From Candidatus Poribacteria bacterium (GTDB lineage Bacteria > Poribacteria > WGA-4E > WGA-3G): 39,547 nucleotides of DNA. Each line of letters starts with the position of its first letter. The first letter of the stretch is position 1. The stretch is from positions 1 to 39,547 of the forward strand of contig JAAXHI010000125.1 in assembly GCA_012270875.1 (NCBI GenBank), written 5' to 3'. A program made the position numbers and the translations under genes. The notes below the pieces were generated by a model. It saw only the letters and a program-made list of their open reading frames with translations. It ran no database searches and was not told where the DNA came from. Below are positions 7,004 to 14,585 of this stretch, piece after piece.

Positions 7004-7444
7004 ATGGAAAAGTTCAATTTATTATTTAACAGCCCAAGCGATTGGACAATGTTTGGAGATCGTATCTCACAGGTGCGCGCGCAAGAGATGTTCCCAATGC
7101 TTGTCGCGCGCACCAAAGAGAGAAAACCTATGTCCTATGGCGAGCTTGCAGCACATTTCGATCTCGCATGGGCAATGCCAATCATGCGCGCTGTAATATG
7201 CACCACAGGCACGCTATATCGCTTAGAGCGTAACCAACTGCCACAAGCACAATTTGCATGGAATCACGGAAAAATTCCACGAATCGCAAATATGGTGACG
7301 AAGTCAAACGACGCACCTGCCGGTTTCGTTGCCGAGCAGTTGCCACATCAAAATCCCGCTATAGATTTTGATACACTCTTGAAGAAGATTTGGGATTATG
7401 ATAAGTGGGACGAAGTTCAAAAAGCGTTGGGGTTATCGGGTTAG
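7004..7444 (+). CDS. Conserved hypothetical protein beside the HNH remnant
   Basis: 146 aa. The segment KPMSYGELAAHFDL (about residues 41-54), followed by a GKIPRIANMVTK...APAGF block, resembles small proteins with the pattern YGEL...LP.L..LVVN...G.P that sit beside nucleases or restriction genes. I cannot name the family. No signal peptide or membrane segment. The start ATG follows GAAGGAG at a slightly long spacing. Its first codons overlap the open frame of the HNH remnant. Context suggests mobile or defence-associated DNA, but this is inference. Confidence 0.6.
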   Translation: MEKFNLLFNSPSDWTMFGDRISQVRAQEMFPMLVARTKERKPMSYGELAAHFDLAWAMPIMRAVICTTGTLYRLERNQLPQAQFAWNHGKIPRIANMVTKSNDAPAGFVAEQLPHQNPAIDFDTLLKKIWDYDKWDEVQKALGLSG

Positions 7445-7854
7445 GCAAGAACCGGGGATTGACATGTTTCAATAGGACATCTGACTTATGTACCTCGGAC
7501 GCAATTCAATCACTTCACCAAGCGTTTCTTATCGTTTTGAAATTGAGAATATAGCAGATTACCTCGGCAGGGTCATTCAATTGTCCGTTTTTGGTGTCGC
7601 CCTTTTCGCAGGTGTCAATACTTAATGTATGTTATGTTTTTAAAAAACTGCGGAAAAATTCGCAGCCTGTCGCAGCCTGTCGCAGCGGATCCTAAAAAAA
7701 AGACATCCAATTCAATAATTTCTTAAAATTGAATGGTTCTGATTACCTCGGAAGAAAGTATTGCCTTGTAGATAATTTTACGGTATAATCTTGACAACGG
7801 AAAAGGTGGCAACTTGAACTGAATGCATGGTTTGAAACAGGAGGTTAAAAAACG
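7445..7854. other. Intergenic stretch with repeats
   Basis: No gene seen. It contains the direct repeat GATTACCTCGG at 7557-7567 and 7741-7751, a 10-nt tandem repeat (cgcagcctgt, nearly three copies, about 7661-7687), and an inverted pair ATTCAAT/ATTGAAT near 7711-7735. A sigma70 promoter sits at its 3' end. Confidence 0.5.
7761..7789 (+). promoter_or_regulatory. Sigma70-type promoter for the LamG gene
   Basis: TTGCCT (7761-7766), a 17-nt spacer, then a perfect TATAAT (7784-7789), about 65 bp upstream of the LamG start. Confidence 0.7.
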
Positions 7855-8628
7855 ATGAGAGTTATAAGTGCTTTAATCGCTATGACAGTTCTCTTTATTT
7901 CAGGGATATGGGTTCAGGAAAGTATATCGGAAATTGACCCAGAATCTCTGATGGGAATGTGGCATTTTGATCAAGGGAAAGGTGGGACGGTTAAAGATTC
8001 CTCGCCAAACGGTAATGATGGCAAAATCGTTGATGCCAAACGGGTCGAAGGCAAGGAAGGCATGGGCATCGAATTTGATGGGAGCAACCATGTCGTTATC
8101 CCGGCGAGCAAAACTGTGGACGACTTCCTCGACGGGTTTACGTATCTGCTCTGGGTGAAACCGCTTGGCAATCCTTCGGGTCCGCACGTCCGACTCATAG
8201 AACGGGATTGGCACAACCCAAATATCCTTATCGGCCCAACCGATTTCTACGGCAGTTTTCTGTTTAACGGTGGGATAGATAACAGCCAAGTCCGGGGCGG
8301 GGAATGGGAGATGGAAGAGTGGAATTTTGTCGCTTTAACCCACGACGGTAAGACACTTGCGCTCTATGTTAATGGCGAAATCGTCGCGGATTTAGACGTA
8401 GGCGAACCCTCTTTCAGTCAGAAGCACGATGGTGGTTCGATCTGGTTAACCCGCTGGAAAGGTGGCGCGGGATGGGATTTCAGCGGAGTCCTTGACGAAA
8501 TCGCTATCTTTAATGCTGCCCTCAGCGAAGATGACCTAACTACCATCATGGAGGACGGACTTGAAAAAGCACTTGATGTTTCACCCGTTGGTAGATTAAC
8601 GACGACTTGGGGGCACATCAAACGGTAG
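7855..8628 (+). CDS. Secreted LamG/concanavalin A-like lectin-domain protein
   Basis: 257 aa. An N-terminal signal peptide (about 1-24) is followed by a LamG jelly-roll domain at about 33-225. It opens with GMWHFDQGKGGTVKDSS and closes with SGVLDEIAIFNAALSEDDL, both typical of the family. Such domains bind glycans or mediate cell-surface contacts; no enzyme domain is attached. The last 13 residues (VGRLTTTWGHIKR) match the C-terminus of the unrelated secreted protein at 12060-12671. AGGAGGT lies upstream of the start, and a good promoter is at 7761-7789. Export is likely; the ligand is unknown. Confidence 0.85.
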   Translation: MRVISALIAMTVLFISGIWVQESISEIDPESLMGMWHFDQGKGGTVKDSSPNGNDGKIVDAKRVEGKEGMGIEFDGSNHVVIPASKTVDDFLDGFTYLLWVKPLGNPSGPHVRLIERDWHNPNILIGPTDFYGSFLFNGGIDNSQVRGGEWEMEEWNFVALTHDGKTLALYVNGEIVADLDVGEPSFSQKHDGGSIWLTRWKGGAGWDFSGVLDEIAIFNAALSEDDLTTIMEDGLEKALDVSPVGRLTTTWGHIKR

Positions 8629-8678
8629 GGATGATCTCGGAATCGCAGCTTACGTTTAAAATCAATAGGAGGGAATAG

Positions 8679-8730
8679 GGACGCGGCATCGCGGTGTTGC
8701 TTGCAAGTACATACCGAATGTGTCGCGTCC
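8679..8730. repeat. Palindromic element in the 5' region of the second MORN_2 gene
   Basis: GGACGCG (8679-8685) pairs with CGCGTCC (8724-8730), with further imperfect pairing (GGT/ACC) inside. It contains TGTTGCTTGCAAGT, also present at 14880-14891. It lies between a strong AGGAGGGA (8668-8674) and the start at 8744. Confidence 0.5.
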
Positions 8731-8743
8731 TGCAAATTTAATT

Positions 8744-9211
8744 ATGGCAAAATCGCTTACTGATGGTGAGATGCGCAACGGCAAGAAGCACGGGTATTGG
8801 GTCACCTATTACGCGAACGGCAATAAGCGGAGCGAAGGTGGCTACATTGAAGGGAAAAAAGAGGGATTTTGGGTTCAGTACCACAAAAACGGGAACAAGG
8901 CGAGCGAAGCCTCTTTTCGTGATGGTAAGAACGAAGGCGACTACGTATGCTATTATGAGAACGGAAACCGAAAATGGGGCGGTCCCTACCGGGAACATGA
9001 TGGCGGTTCCGCCGATGGTAGAAAAGAAGGGGTCTGGCTCTGCTACGAAGAAGACGGCGAAACGGTATGGCGTATCATCACCTACAAGAAAGGCGGTGCT
9101 CGCGCGAAACCTGATGAATATCCACTCGGCGAATGCCATGTTTGCGGCGAAGGCAGACGTTCAACGTGGGGTGATACCTGTCCACAATGCGGCGCAGAGA
9201 TTGGTGAATAA
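8744..9211 (+). CDS. MORN_2 repeat protein with C-terminal zinc ribbon, paralog 2
   Basis: 155 aa, same length and layout as the protein at 5024-5491: four MORN_2 repeats, then a zinc ribbon (CHVC...CPQC). The DNA is also very similar over the first 120 bp, pointing to a fairly recent duplication. Start set at ATG 8744 (MAKSLTDGEM) by analogy with the paralog; an upstream GTG at 8720 lies inside a hairpin element. The central repeat is more diverged. It ends four bases before an alternative GTG start of the next gene. Function unknown; it is probably a cytoplasmic binding protein. Confidence 0.85.
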   Translation: MAKSLTDGEMRNGKKHGYWVTYYANGNKRSEGGYIEGKKEGFWVQYHKNGNKASEASFRDGKNEGDYVCYYENGNRKWGGPYREHDGGSADGRKEGVWLCYEEDGETVWRIITYKKGGARAKPDEYPLGECHVCGEGRRSTWGDTCPQCGAEIGE

Positions 9212-9295
9212 TCAGTGGAAATTTTGAAGTTTTTTATCCGAATTAAGTTTCAATGGGTAAATAAACATACCCATAGAAAACCGAGGATAAAACAA

Positions 9296-11743
9296 TTGGA
9301 AATTAAGTCAAGTGTTTGGGTGTTACTAATAGCGTTTTTTGCTTTACAATTTCCAAGCGTGGTAAAGGCTGAAATCAAAGAAGACGCCGCGCACAGAGTT
9401 GCGACTGCTGTCCGAATCAAAGATGCACCACCGAAGTTAGATGGCGTTTTAGATGACGACATCTGGCAGGCCGCGCCCCTCCATGAAGGCTTCCGTCAAC
9501 GTGATCCCGATGAAGGCGAACCCGCTTCCCAACGCACCACTTTCCAAGTTGCTTACGATGATGAGGCAGTCTATTTCGCTGTCATGTGCTATGACAGTGA
9601 ACCCGATAAGATTGTTTCTCGGCTCGTCAGACGCGACGAGTATGTTGACTCCGATAAAGTTCAGATTATCCTTGATCCGCACTACAACCGACAGCGCGGT
9701 TTCTCATTTACCGTCTATCCTTCGGGTTCTATCATAGATGGTATTGTCGGAGGCGGCGGTCCAGGGGGTTGGAGCAACGCGTGGGACGGCGTATGGGAAG
9801 CAAAGACCCGTATTCACAAAGACGGGTGGGCGGTGGAGTGTAGAATCCCGTTTTATATGTTCCGCTTTTCACCGAAAGACGAATACACATGGGGACTACA
9901 GGTAGAACGCGAGATTAGCCGCAGGAAAGAGCGTGCGCACTGGCGTTTGATTAGAAAAGGTGAACCCGGTTGGATCGCGCGTTTTGGTGATCTGATCGGA
10001 ATAAAAAACATCTACCCGTCTCGCCATTTAGAATTGATACCGTACGCGATGGGCAGGACAACCTTAAACAGCAATACAGATTTGTGGGGGAATGTTGGCG
10101 GTGATGTCCAATACGGTATTACCTCTGGAATCACGCTCAACTCCACAATCAATCCCGATTTCGGACAGGTGGAGGCGGACCCTGCCACTTTGAATCTTTC
10201 TGCTTATGAGGAGTTTTTTGAGGAACGGAGACCCTTTTTCGTCAAAGGTTCATCCGTTTTTAACTTCGGCGCGGGAGAAAGTCAATTCTTTTACTCACGT
10301 CGCATCGGACGACAACCCGGGCATTTTGAGGTTCCGAATGGTGCTATTGAACTGAGCCGTCCGGAAGCGACAACGATTCTGGGGGCTGCCAAAGTCGTCG
10401 GGAGAACCAACAGCAACACCTCCTTCGGTATCATGGAGGCTGTCACGGCACCGGAGTATGCGCAAATTACGAAAAAAGGCGAGAACAGCGATCACTTGAT
10501 TGAACCTTTAACGAACTATTTTGTCGGTCGAGTGACACAAGATGTCTTGGAAGGAAACTCTCGCGTCGGACTGATAACCACGGCGGTCAATCGACAGACT
10601 TCCAACGCCGCTTATGTCGGTGGGCTTGACTGGGATTTGAAACTTGCGAAAGAGCGGTACCAAATAAGTGGGATGCTCGCCGCAAGCCAAGCCGGAGCAT
10701 TGGAGGCACGCAAATCGGGTTATCTCGCAAATATTGAATTTGAAAAACAGGGTGGCTGGTGGCGGCTTGATACCAGTTTTAATGTGCTTTCCCCCGACTT
10801 TGAAATAAATGACATAGGCTATGTTCAACGCGGCGATATGATGCGGTGGTTCTATGACTTGCTCCTCAAGAAAGAGCAGCCGTTTAGCATTTTCCGAGAA
10901 GTCACTGTCGGTCTCTACGGTTGGCGAGAATGGAATTATGATGGCGTTAGCATCGGGCGTTACTCCGAGATATGGACAGATGGCAGACTCAAAAACTATT
11001 GGGAGTATGACCTTTGGGTGGGTCGCAACTTGGAGTCATTTAATGACGAGGATGTCTGGCGGGGTGGGACGCTAATTAAGAACCCTGCGGGTTGGTGGAT
11101 TTTTAGCCGACTTTCTACGGATAGCCGTAAAATGGTGCAGCTTGAACTAAATCCGATCTTCGCATGGGACGATGATACAAATAGTTCTGAAAAAGAGGTA
11201 AGTCTTCGTCTGAAGATTCGTCCGGCGTCAAACATTGAACTGAGTATCGGACCGATGTATCGCTATCGGATTGACGATGCCCAGTGGGTTGAGTTAGTTG
11301 AAGAAAACATCAGTGGGCAGCGCAAAAAACACTACGTCTATGGCGAGTTAACGAGTCAAACATTGGACTTCACCACCCGCGCGAACATCAGTTTTACACC
11401 CACACTGAGCCTCCAATTCTACGTGCAACCCTTCATTACCATCGGCGACTATGCCAACTTCAAAGCGTTAGTCGAGCCGAGGACCTATCAGTTCAAACCC
11501 TATCCACTGAAGCGAAACCCTGATTTCCATCGGCGTTCGTTAAGAGGTAACACTGTCCTTCGCTGGGAATTCCGTCCGGGCAGTACGCTGTTTTTGGTGT
11601 GGTCTCAATCGCGTGCGATGGCGTTAGAAGACATCGGAGCAGACGACTTAGAGTTTCGTCCGTTTCACCGATTGCGAAGCAGTTTTACCGATGAAGGGAC
11701 AAACATTTTCCTGATAAAATGCCGGTATTGGTTTGGGATTTGA
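9296..11743 (+). CDS. CBM9-like/DUF5916 outer-membrane protein
   Basis: 815 aa from TTG 9296. The start is chosen because GAGGA (9283-9287) lies eight bases upstream and gives a clean signal peptide (MEIKSSVWVLLIAFF...VVKA). A GTG at 9215 would add 27 charged residues before it. After cleavage there is a CBM9-like beta-sandwich (IKDAPPKLDGVLDDDIWQ to about residue 200). A long region of alternating beta strands typical of DUF5916 follows, probably an outer-membrane barrel, with the conserved YEEFFEERRPFF segment. It ends in an aromatic-rich strand (CRYWFGI). In other bacteria, such proteins often sit with TonB receptors or peptidases; here the neighbours are glycan-binding secreted proteins. 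Substrate unknown. Confidence 0.85.
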   Translation: MEIKSSVWVLLIAFFALQFPSVVKAEIKEDAAHRVATAVRIKDAPPKLDGVLDDDIWQAAPLHEGFRQRDPDEGEPASQRTTFQVAYDDEAVYFAVMCYDSEPDKIVSRLVRRDEYVDSDKVQIILDPHYNRQRGFSFTVYPSGSIIDGIVGGGGPGGWSNAWDGVWEAKTRIHKDGWAVECRIPFYMFRFSPKDEYTWGLQVEREISRRKERAHWRLIRKGEPGWIARFGDLIGIKNIYPSRHLELIPYAMGRTTLNSNTDLWGNVGGDVQYGITSGITLNSTINPDFGQVEADPATLNLSAYEEFFEERRPFFVKGSSVFNFGAGESQFFYSRRIGRQPGHFEVPNGAIELSRPEATTILGAAKVVGRTNSNTSFGIMEAVTAPEYAQITKKGENSDHLIEPLTNYFVGRVTQDVLEGNSRVGLITTAVNRQTSNAAYVGGLDWDLKLAKERYQISGMLAASQAGALEARKSGYLANIEFEKQGGWWRLDTSFNVLSPDFEINDIGYVQRGDMMRWFYDLLLKKEQPFSIFREVTVGLYGWREWNYDGVSIGRYSEIWTDGRLKNYWEYDLWVGRNLESFNDEDVWRGGTLIKNPAGWWIFSRLSTDSRKMVQLELNPIFAWDDDTNSSEKEVSLRLKIRPASNIELSIGPMYRYRIDDAQWVELVEENISGQRKKHYVYGELTSQTLDFTTRANISFTPTLSLQFYVQPFITIGDYANFKALVEPRTYQFKPYPLKRNPDFHRRSLRGNTVLRWEFRPGSTLFLVWSQSRAMALEDIGADDLEFRPFHRLRSSFTDEGTNIFLIKCRYWFGI

Positions 11744-11748
11744 CCGCT

Positions 11749-11776
11749 CCCCCGACTGAAGTCAGGGGGTTCTTCT
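11749..11776 (+). terminator. Hairpin after the DUF5916 gene (IS200/IS605-like end)
   Basis: CCCCCGACT (11749-11757) pairs with AGTC-A-GGGGG (11760-11769, one bulged A) around a GA loop, followed by TTCTTCT. It is six bases after the stop codon, so it may serve as a terminator. The CCCCGACTGAAGTC form also resembles IS200/IS605 end hairpins. Confidence 0.5.
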
Positions 11777-11913
11777 GAATCAGCACCTGACAGGTTTCTC
11801 AATATTTTTAAACAGATGTCAAATCTTTTTTCTCAAACCATTAGCGGCGTCTACATCCCCTGAATGAATTCAGAGGTTTTGACACCGAGGAACCGATAAA
11901 AGTTGAATTTCTC

Positions 11914-11942
11914 TTGACAAATAATGTAGGAAATGTTCTTAT
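11914..11942 (+). promoter_or_regulatory. Promoter copy 1, for the CBM-like gene
   Basis: TTGACA (11914-11919), a 17-nt spacer, and TCTTAT (11937-11942). The -35 and spacer match those at 12827-12849. The -10 here is weaker, and about 47 bp of inserted DNA follows before the leader resumes. Confidence 0.6.
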
Positions 11943-12059
11943 TGGAGATAAAATTAGATTTGACATACTCACCCAGCTAAAGCACGGGGGTTTTAGAACC
12001 GAAGTTTTGATAACACTACGTTAACGCGCGAACATTTAACCACATAGGAGGTGGGTCTC

Positions 12060-12671
12060 ATGAAATCGCACATGAAATATATGTGGTTGTTATTGATTCA
12101 ATTTGTACTGCTTGTATTGGGATTGGTCGGTTATTGCATTGCTACTGAGATTGGGTTTGAAGCCGAAGACGCAGATGAAATTGTAGAAATCATGGAAATT
12201 TATGAAGATAAGAAAGCTTCAGGCGGTATGTATATATCGGCGGGAAAGGGCGGAGGGGGTCGCCACCCCGGTAAAGCCGATTTCGAGATTAACGTTAGAA
12301 CACCCGGTCAGTACACGATGTGGGGGCGGGTGATTGCCCAAGATACGGCGAAGGACTCTTTCCATGTCACAGTCGATCAGAAGAAAAGTCCACAACCGGG
12401 TGATGCCAACATGATCTGGGATACAGGTCAGCATCAGGAGTGGACGTGGGCAAAAGTAAAATGGCGCGAAAAGAATCCGTTGACCTTTGATCTGAAACCG
12501 GGGAAACATACCGTTACATTTTGGTCTAGGGAAGGCGATACCCGTTTGGATGCCGTTTACATGGCAATAGATCCCAACGCTGTCCCCAAACTACCGAGTG
12601 AAATTGAGGGGTTTGCTGTGCATCCCCGGAATCGCTTAACGACAACTTGGGCGGCGCTAAAAAAACGGTAG
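12060..12671 (+). CDS. Secreted carbohydrate-binding-module-like protein
   Basis: 203 aa. A signal peptide or membrane anchor covers about residues 4-26. The mature part begins GFEAEDADEI and continues with a beta-rich module (GGMYISA, PGQYTMWGRV, WAKVKW, PGKHTVTFWSREGDTRLDAVYM). This resembles CBM6/CBM35-like jelly rolls, where Glu and Asp near the start bind calcium or sugar. The C-terminal tail (NRLTTTWAALKKR) is shared with the LamG protein at 7855-8628. AGGAGGT (12045-12051) sits eight bases before the chosen ATG 12060; a GTG at 12051 would overlap that site. Probably exported; ligand unknown. Confidence 0.75.
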   Translation: MKSHMKYMWLLLIQFVLLVLGLVGYCIATEIGFEAEDADEIVEIMEIYEDKKASGGMYISAGKGGGGRHPGKADFEINVRTPGQYTMWGRVIAQDTAKDSFHVTVDQKKSPQPGDANMIWDTGQHQEWTWAKVKWREKNPLTFDLKPGKHTVTFWSREGDTRLDAVYMAIDPNAVPKLPSEIEGFAVHPRNRLTTTWAALKKR

Positions 12672-12826
12672 GGCTGGACTCAAGCACTGTGACATCAGAA
12701 CTGTCCAGAAATTAGACAATAGAAACCACTTCGTTCGTCAAAATCGGTGAGAAGCCTCCTTTCAGACGTGATTTCACGCACAAATCGCTATTGGCATGAA
12801 AATTGCTCAATGAAAATAAATTTTTC

Positions 12827-12855
12827 TTGACAAATAATGCAAGAATTGTTAATAT
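12827..12855 (+). promoter_or_regulatory. Promoter copy 2, for the TonB-like/DUF4159 gene
   Basis: TTGACA (12827-12832), a 17-nt spacer, TAATAT (12850-12855). It duplicates the promoter at 11914-11942, and the homology continues through the leader (ATAAAATTAGAT, ATTTAACCA, AGGAGG) to the first ten coding bases. Confidence 0.7.
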
Positions 12856-12930
12856 TGTTAGTATCAAGCATAAAATTAGATGTAACAAACGTTAAAGCGC
12901 GGATATTTAACCATAGAGGAGGGGCGTATT

Positions 12931-13713
12931 ATGAAATCGCGCCGGACACATCTCGCGTGGATAGTTTCGCTTGTCGTACACGCCTGCCTTGCAGTCGTTG
13001 TAGGGTATTTTGCTATCTCGTTGAATCAACAGAAAATACAAGATGCCATTGATGTAAGTTTTTTCATTGTTTCACCACCAGACGTCGCACAAAGAGATCC
13101 CGTTTCTAAACCGGTCGTTGTAGCGACCCCAGTCCCTGATTTGCGGGTCGTGCCACAAACCGAGACGACACCCCGCCGTACGACGCTCGCAAGACAGTCG
13201 AAAGCGTCTATGACTGCGGCACCTACTGCACCACTGACAGCAGGTTCGCCAGCTGCACTGAAAACACAACAAGTTAACGTTTCAAATAGTGCTTCTGTGC
13301 TTCAACACACCACGGAATCGTTGTCAACTGCCGCGGCACTGCCCACGACATCGGATGCGCTGCTTACGGCAGGATTGCGTAGCGGTGGCGTAACAACTGG
13401 CGGCGTCGGGACAGGTATCGGTGATAACTTAGGTGCTGGCACCGGACGCGGTGCTTTCGGTTCTGGCAGCGGTGTCACGCAGGGACGCGGGCAGCATCGT
13501 GCTGGATTGGATTCACTCGTTGACGGCGCAGGTGTTGCGAATATCAATGCCTCGTTGTCAGATGTAGAAGAGAATATGGTTCTGGGTAACGGTGTACCGC
13601 TGCTTCCGAAGGGAAGCCCAGGTGCTATTATTCAGGGACGCGGCAAAGAGATTCTTGGAAGACTCCATCTCGTCCGTCTCGATGATCCGTTACACCCGAA
13701 CTTTGATTTCTGA
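12931..13713 (+). CDS. TonB-like N-terminal half of a TGA-split DUF4159 protein
   Basis: 260 aa. A cytoplasmic start and one membrane helix carry the TonB-type S-x3-H pattern (SLVVH, about residues 13-17). A Pro/Thr/Ala-rich linker (about 50-130) and a Gly-rich stretch (145-190) follow. The end (GRLHLVRLDDPLHPNFDF) looks like the beginning of a DUF4159 domain, not a natural C-terminus. TGA at 13711-13713 stops it, and the same frame continues without further stops to 14505. The start ATG is preceded by AGGAGG and promoter 12827-12855. The gene is probably a disrupted single gene, or sequencing gave TGA for TGG. Confidence 0.75.
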   Translation: MKSRRTHLAWIVSLVVHACLAVVVGYFAISLNQQKIQDAIDVSFFIVSPPDVAQRDPVSKPVVVATPVPDLRVVPQTETTPRRTTLARQSKASMTAAPTAPLTAGSPAALKTQQVNVSNSASVLQHTTESLSTAAALPTTSDALLTAGLRSGGVTTGGVGTGIGDNLGAGTGRGAFGSGSGVTQGRGQHRAGLDSLVDGAGVANINASLSDVEENMVLGNGVPLLPKGSPGAIIQGRGKEILGRLHLVRLDDPLHPNFDF

Positions 13714-13800
13714 GGCAGCGGCGTCGGACACCTCCGATTCGGGGCAGGTCTGCCCTATTTAGTCGAGTCGCTGAATGCAGAAACAGGCATCCAAACCCAA

Positions 13801-14505
13801 ATGGTTGACGCAGTCCAAATTACGGACGCTGCGTTTTTTGAGTCACCGATTATCTTTATGGAACCGATTTCGAGTTCCGCAGTGAACCTCAAGAACGGAT
13901 TGTTGAAAGGTAAGGCTATCTGGCAAACGAAAGGGAGCCGTCCTTCTTTCGGCTATACCGATCGGGAAACACAACGGATTCGCGAATATGTCGTAAACCG
14001 CGGCGGGTTTATCTATATGCCGACGCACGGGAACACGGAAGCGGCGATGCAACCCGCACTTCGCGTCTTACGTCAAATTCTTCCTGAATACCATCTCACC
14101 ACGATCCCTCAGGATCATGAGATTTACAATACCTTCTTTGAGTTGAACGGACCCCTCCGGTTTCCCGTTCGGAAAATGGGGAGCACCATTCTCCATCACG
14201 GTCCCTACAGTCAGTTGAAGGGTGTTTTCATTGACGGCAGACTCGCTGTTCTTGTTGATACGGAAGCAATGATACACGTGATGGACGGTGCAGTACAGAA
14301 ACCGTTCTTCGGTCACTATCAAGACCGGAACAAGATTTTAGATGAATTCGCACCCGCTGCCGCACGCCAACTCATCAATATTGTTATCTATGCGGTAACA
14401 CACGGGAGTATCTCGGATTACAGCAACTATATCCCCGAAGCAGCGCTCGCAGATGGCGAGGCGGATGTCCCACAAAAAGCACCGAAGGCTGCGGATCAAT
14501 TGTAA
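13801..14505 (+). CDS. DUF4159 C-terminal half, after the in-frame TGA
   Basis: 234 aa from ATG 13801, but the homologous region begins right after the stop, at 13714 (GSGVGHLRFGAGLPYLVESL...). It carries DUF4159 features: FFESPIIFME, a GGFIYMPTHG segment (the usual GGxxxxD-like turn), and late residues LPEYHLTTIPQDHEIYNTFF. DUF4159 is a Rossmann-like, glutamine-amidotransferase-like domain often found in exported proteins of gliding or secretion systems. It would be periplasmic if fused to the TonB-like half. No ribosome site precedes ATG 13801, so separate translation is doubtful. In the same frame as 12931-13713. Confidence 0.7.
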   Translation: MVDAVQITDAAFFESPIIFMEPISSSAVNLKNGLLKGKAIWQTKGSRPSFGYTDRETQRIREYVVNRGGFIYMPTHGNTEAAMQPALRVLRQILPEYHLTTIPQDHEIYNTFFELNGPLRFPVRKMGSTILHHGPYSQLKGVFIDGRLAVLVDTEAMIHVMDGAVQKPFFGHYQDRNKILDEFAPAAARQLINIVIYAVTHGSISDYSNYIPEAALADGEADVPQKAPKAADQL

Positions 14506-14551
14506 TGTTGTTGTGTCAAGATTCAAGCGAATTTGGTGTACCCATCATCGG

Positions 14552-14568
14552 CGAGGTTTCCAACCTCG
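14552..14568 (+). other. Hairpin CGAGGTT/AACCTCG
   Basis: A perfect 7-bp stem with a TCC loop in the 3' region of the DUF4159 gene. No T-run follows. It is part of a tract with several palindromes. Confidence 0.4.
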
Positions 14569-14585
14569 TCTCACCTAAACCAAGA

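Larger units (their letters stand above)
11744..12059. mobile_element. Remnant IS200/IS605-like hairpin cluster, no transposase
   Basis: Three hairpin-type sequences fall in about 260 bp: 11749-11769, 11857-11876 (CCCCTGAAT-GA-ATTCAGAGG then TTTT) and 11961-12007 (TTGACATACTCACCCAGCTAAAG..GGGGG). These resemble the end hairpins of the IS200/IS605 group. No transposase or OrfB is present, so these are non-autonomous or decayed ends. The third one interrupts a promoter leader that exists uninterrupted at 12827-12931. Class assignment rests on remembered hairpin style. Confidence 0.45.

Noticed and set aside
7661-7687. CRISPR-like repeats
   Set aside because: Only a 10-nt tandem with no spacers; a CRISPR array needs 23-40 nt repeats separated by unique spacers.
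12837-13052. 71-codon frame between the CBM-like and TonB-like genes
   Set aside because: It begins inside promoter copy 2 and overlaps the TonB-like start in another frame.
13711-13713. Selenocysteine (UGA recoding) in the DUF4159 gene
   Set aside because: A downstream hairpin (TCGGA-CACC-TCCGA) exists, but its loop lacks the usual GU-type SECIS features, and no known Sec protein of this family fits. A nonsense change is simpler.
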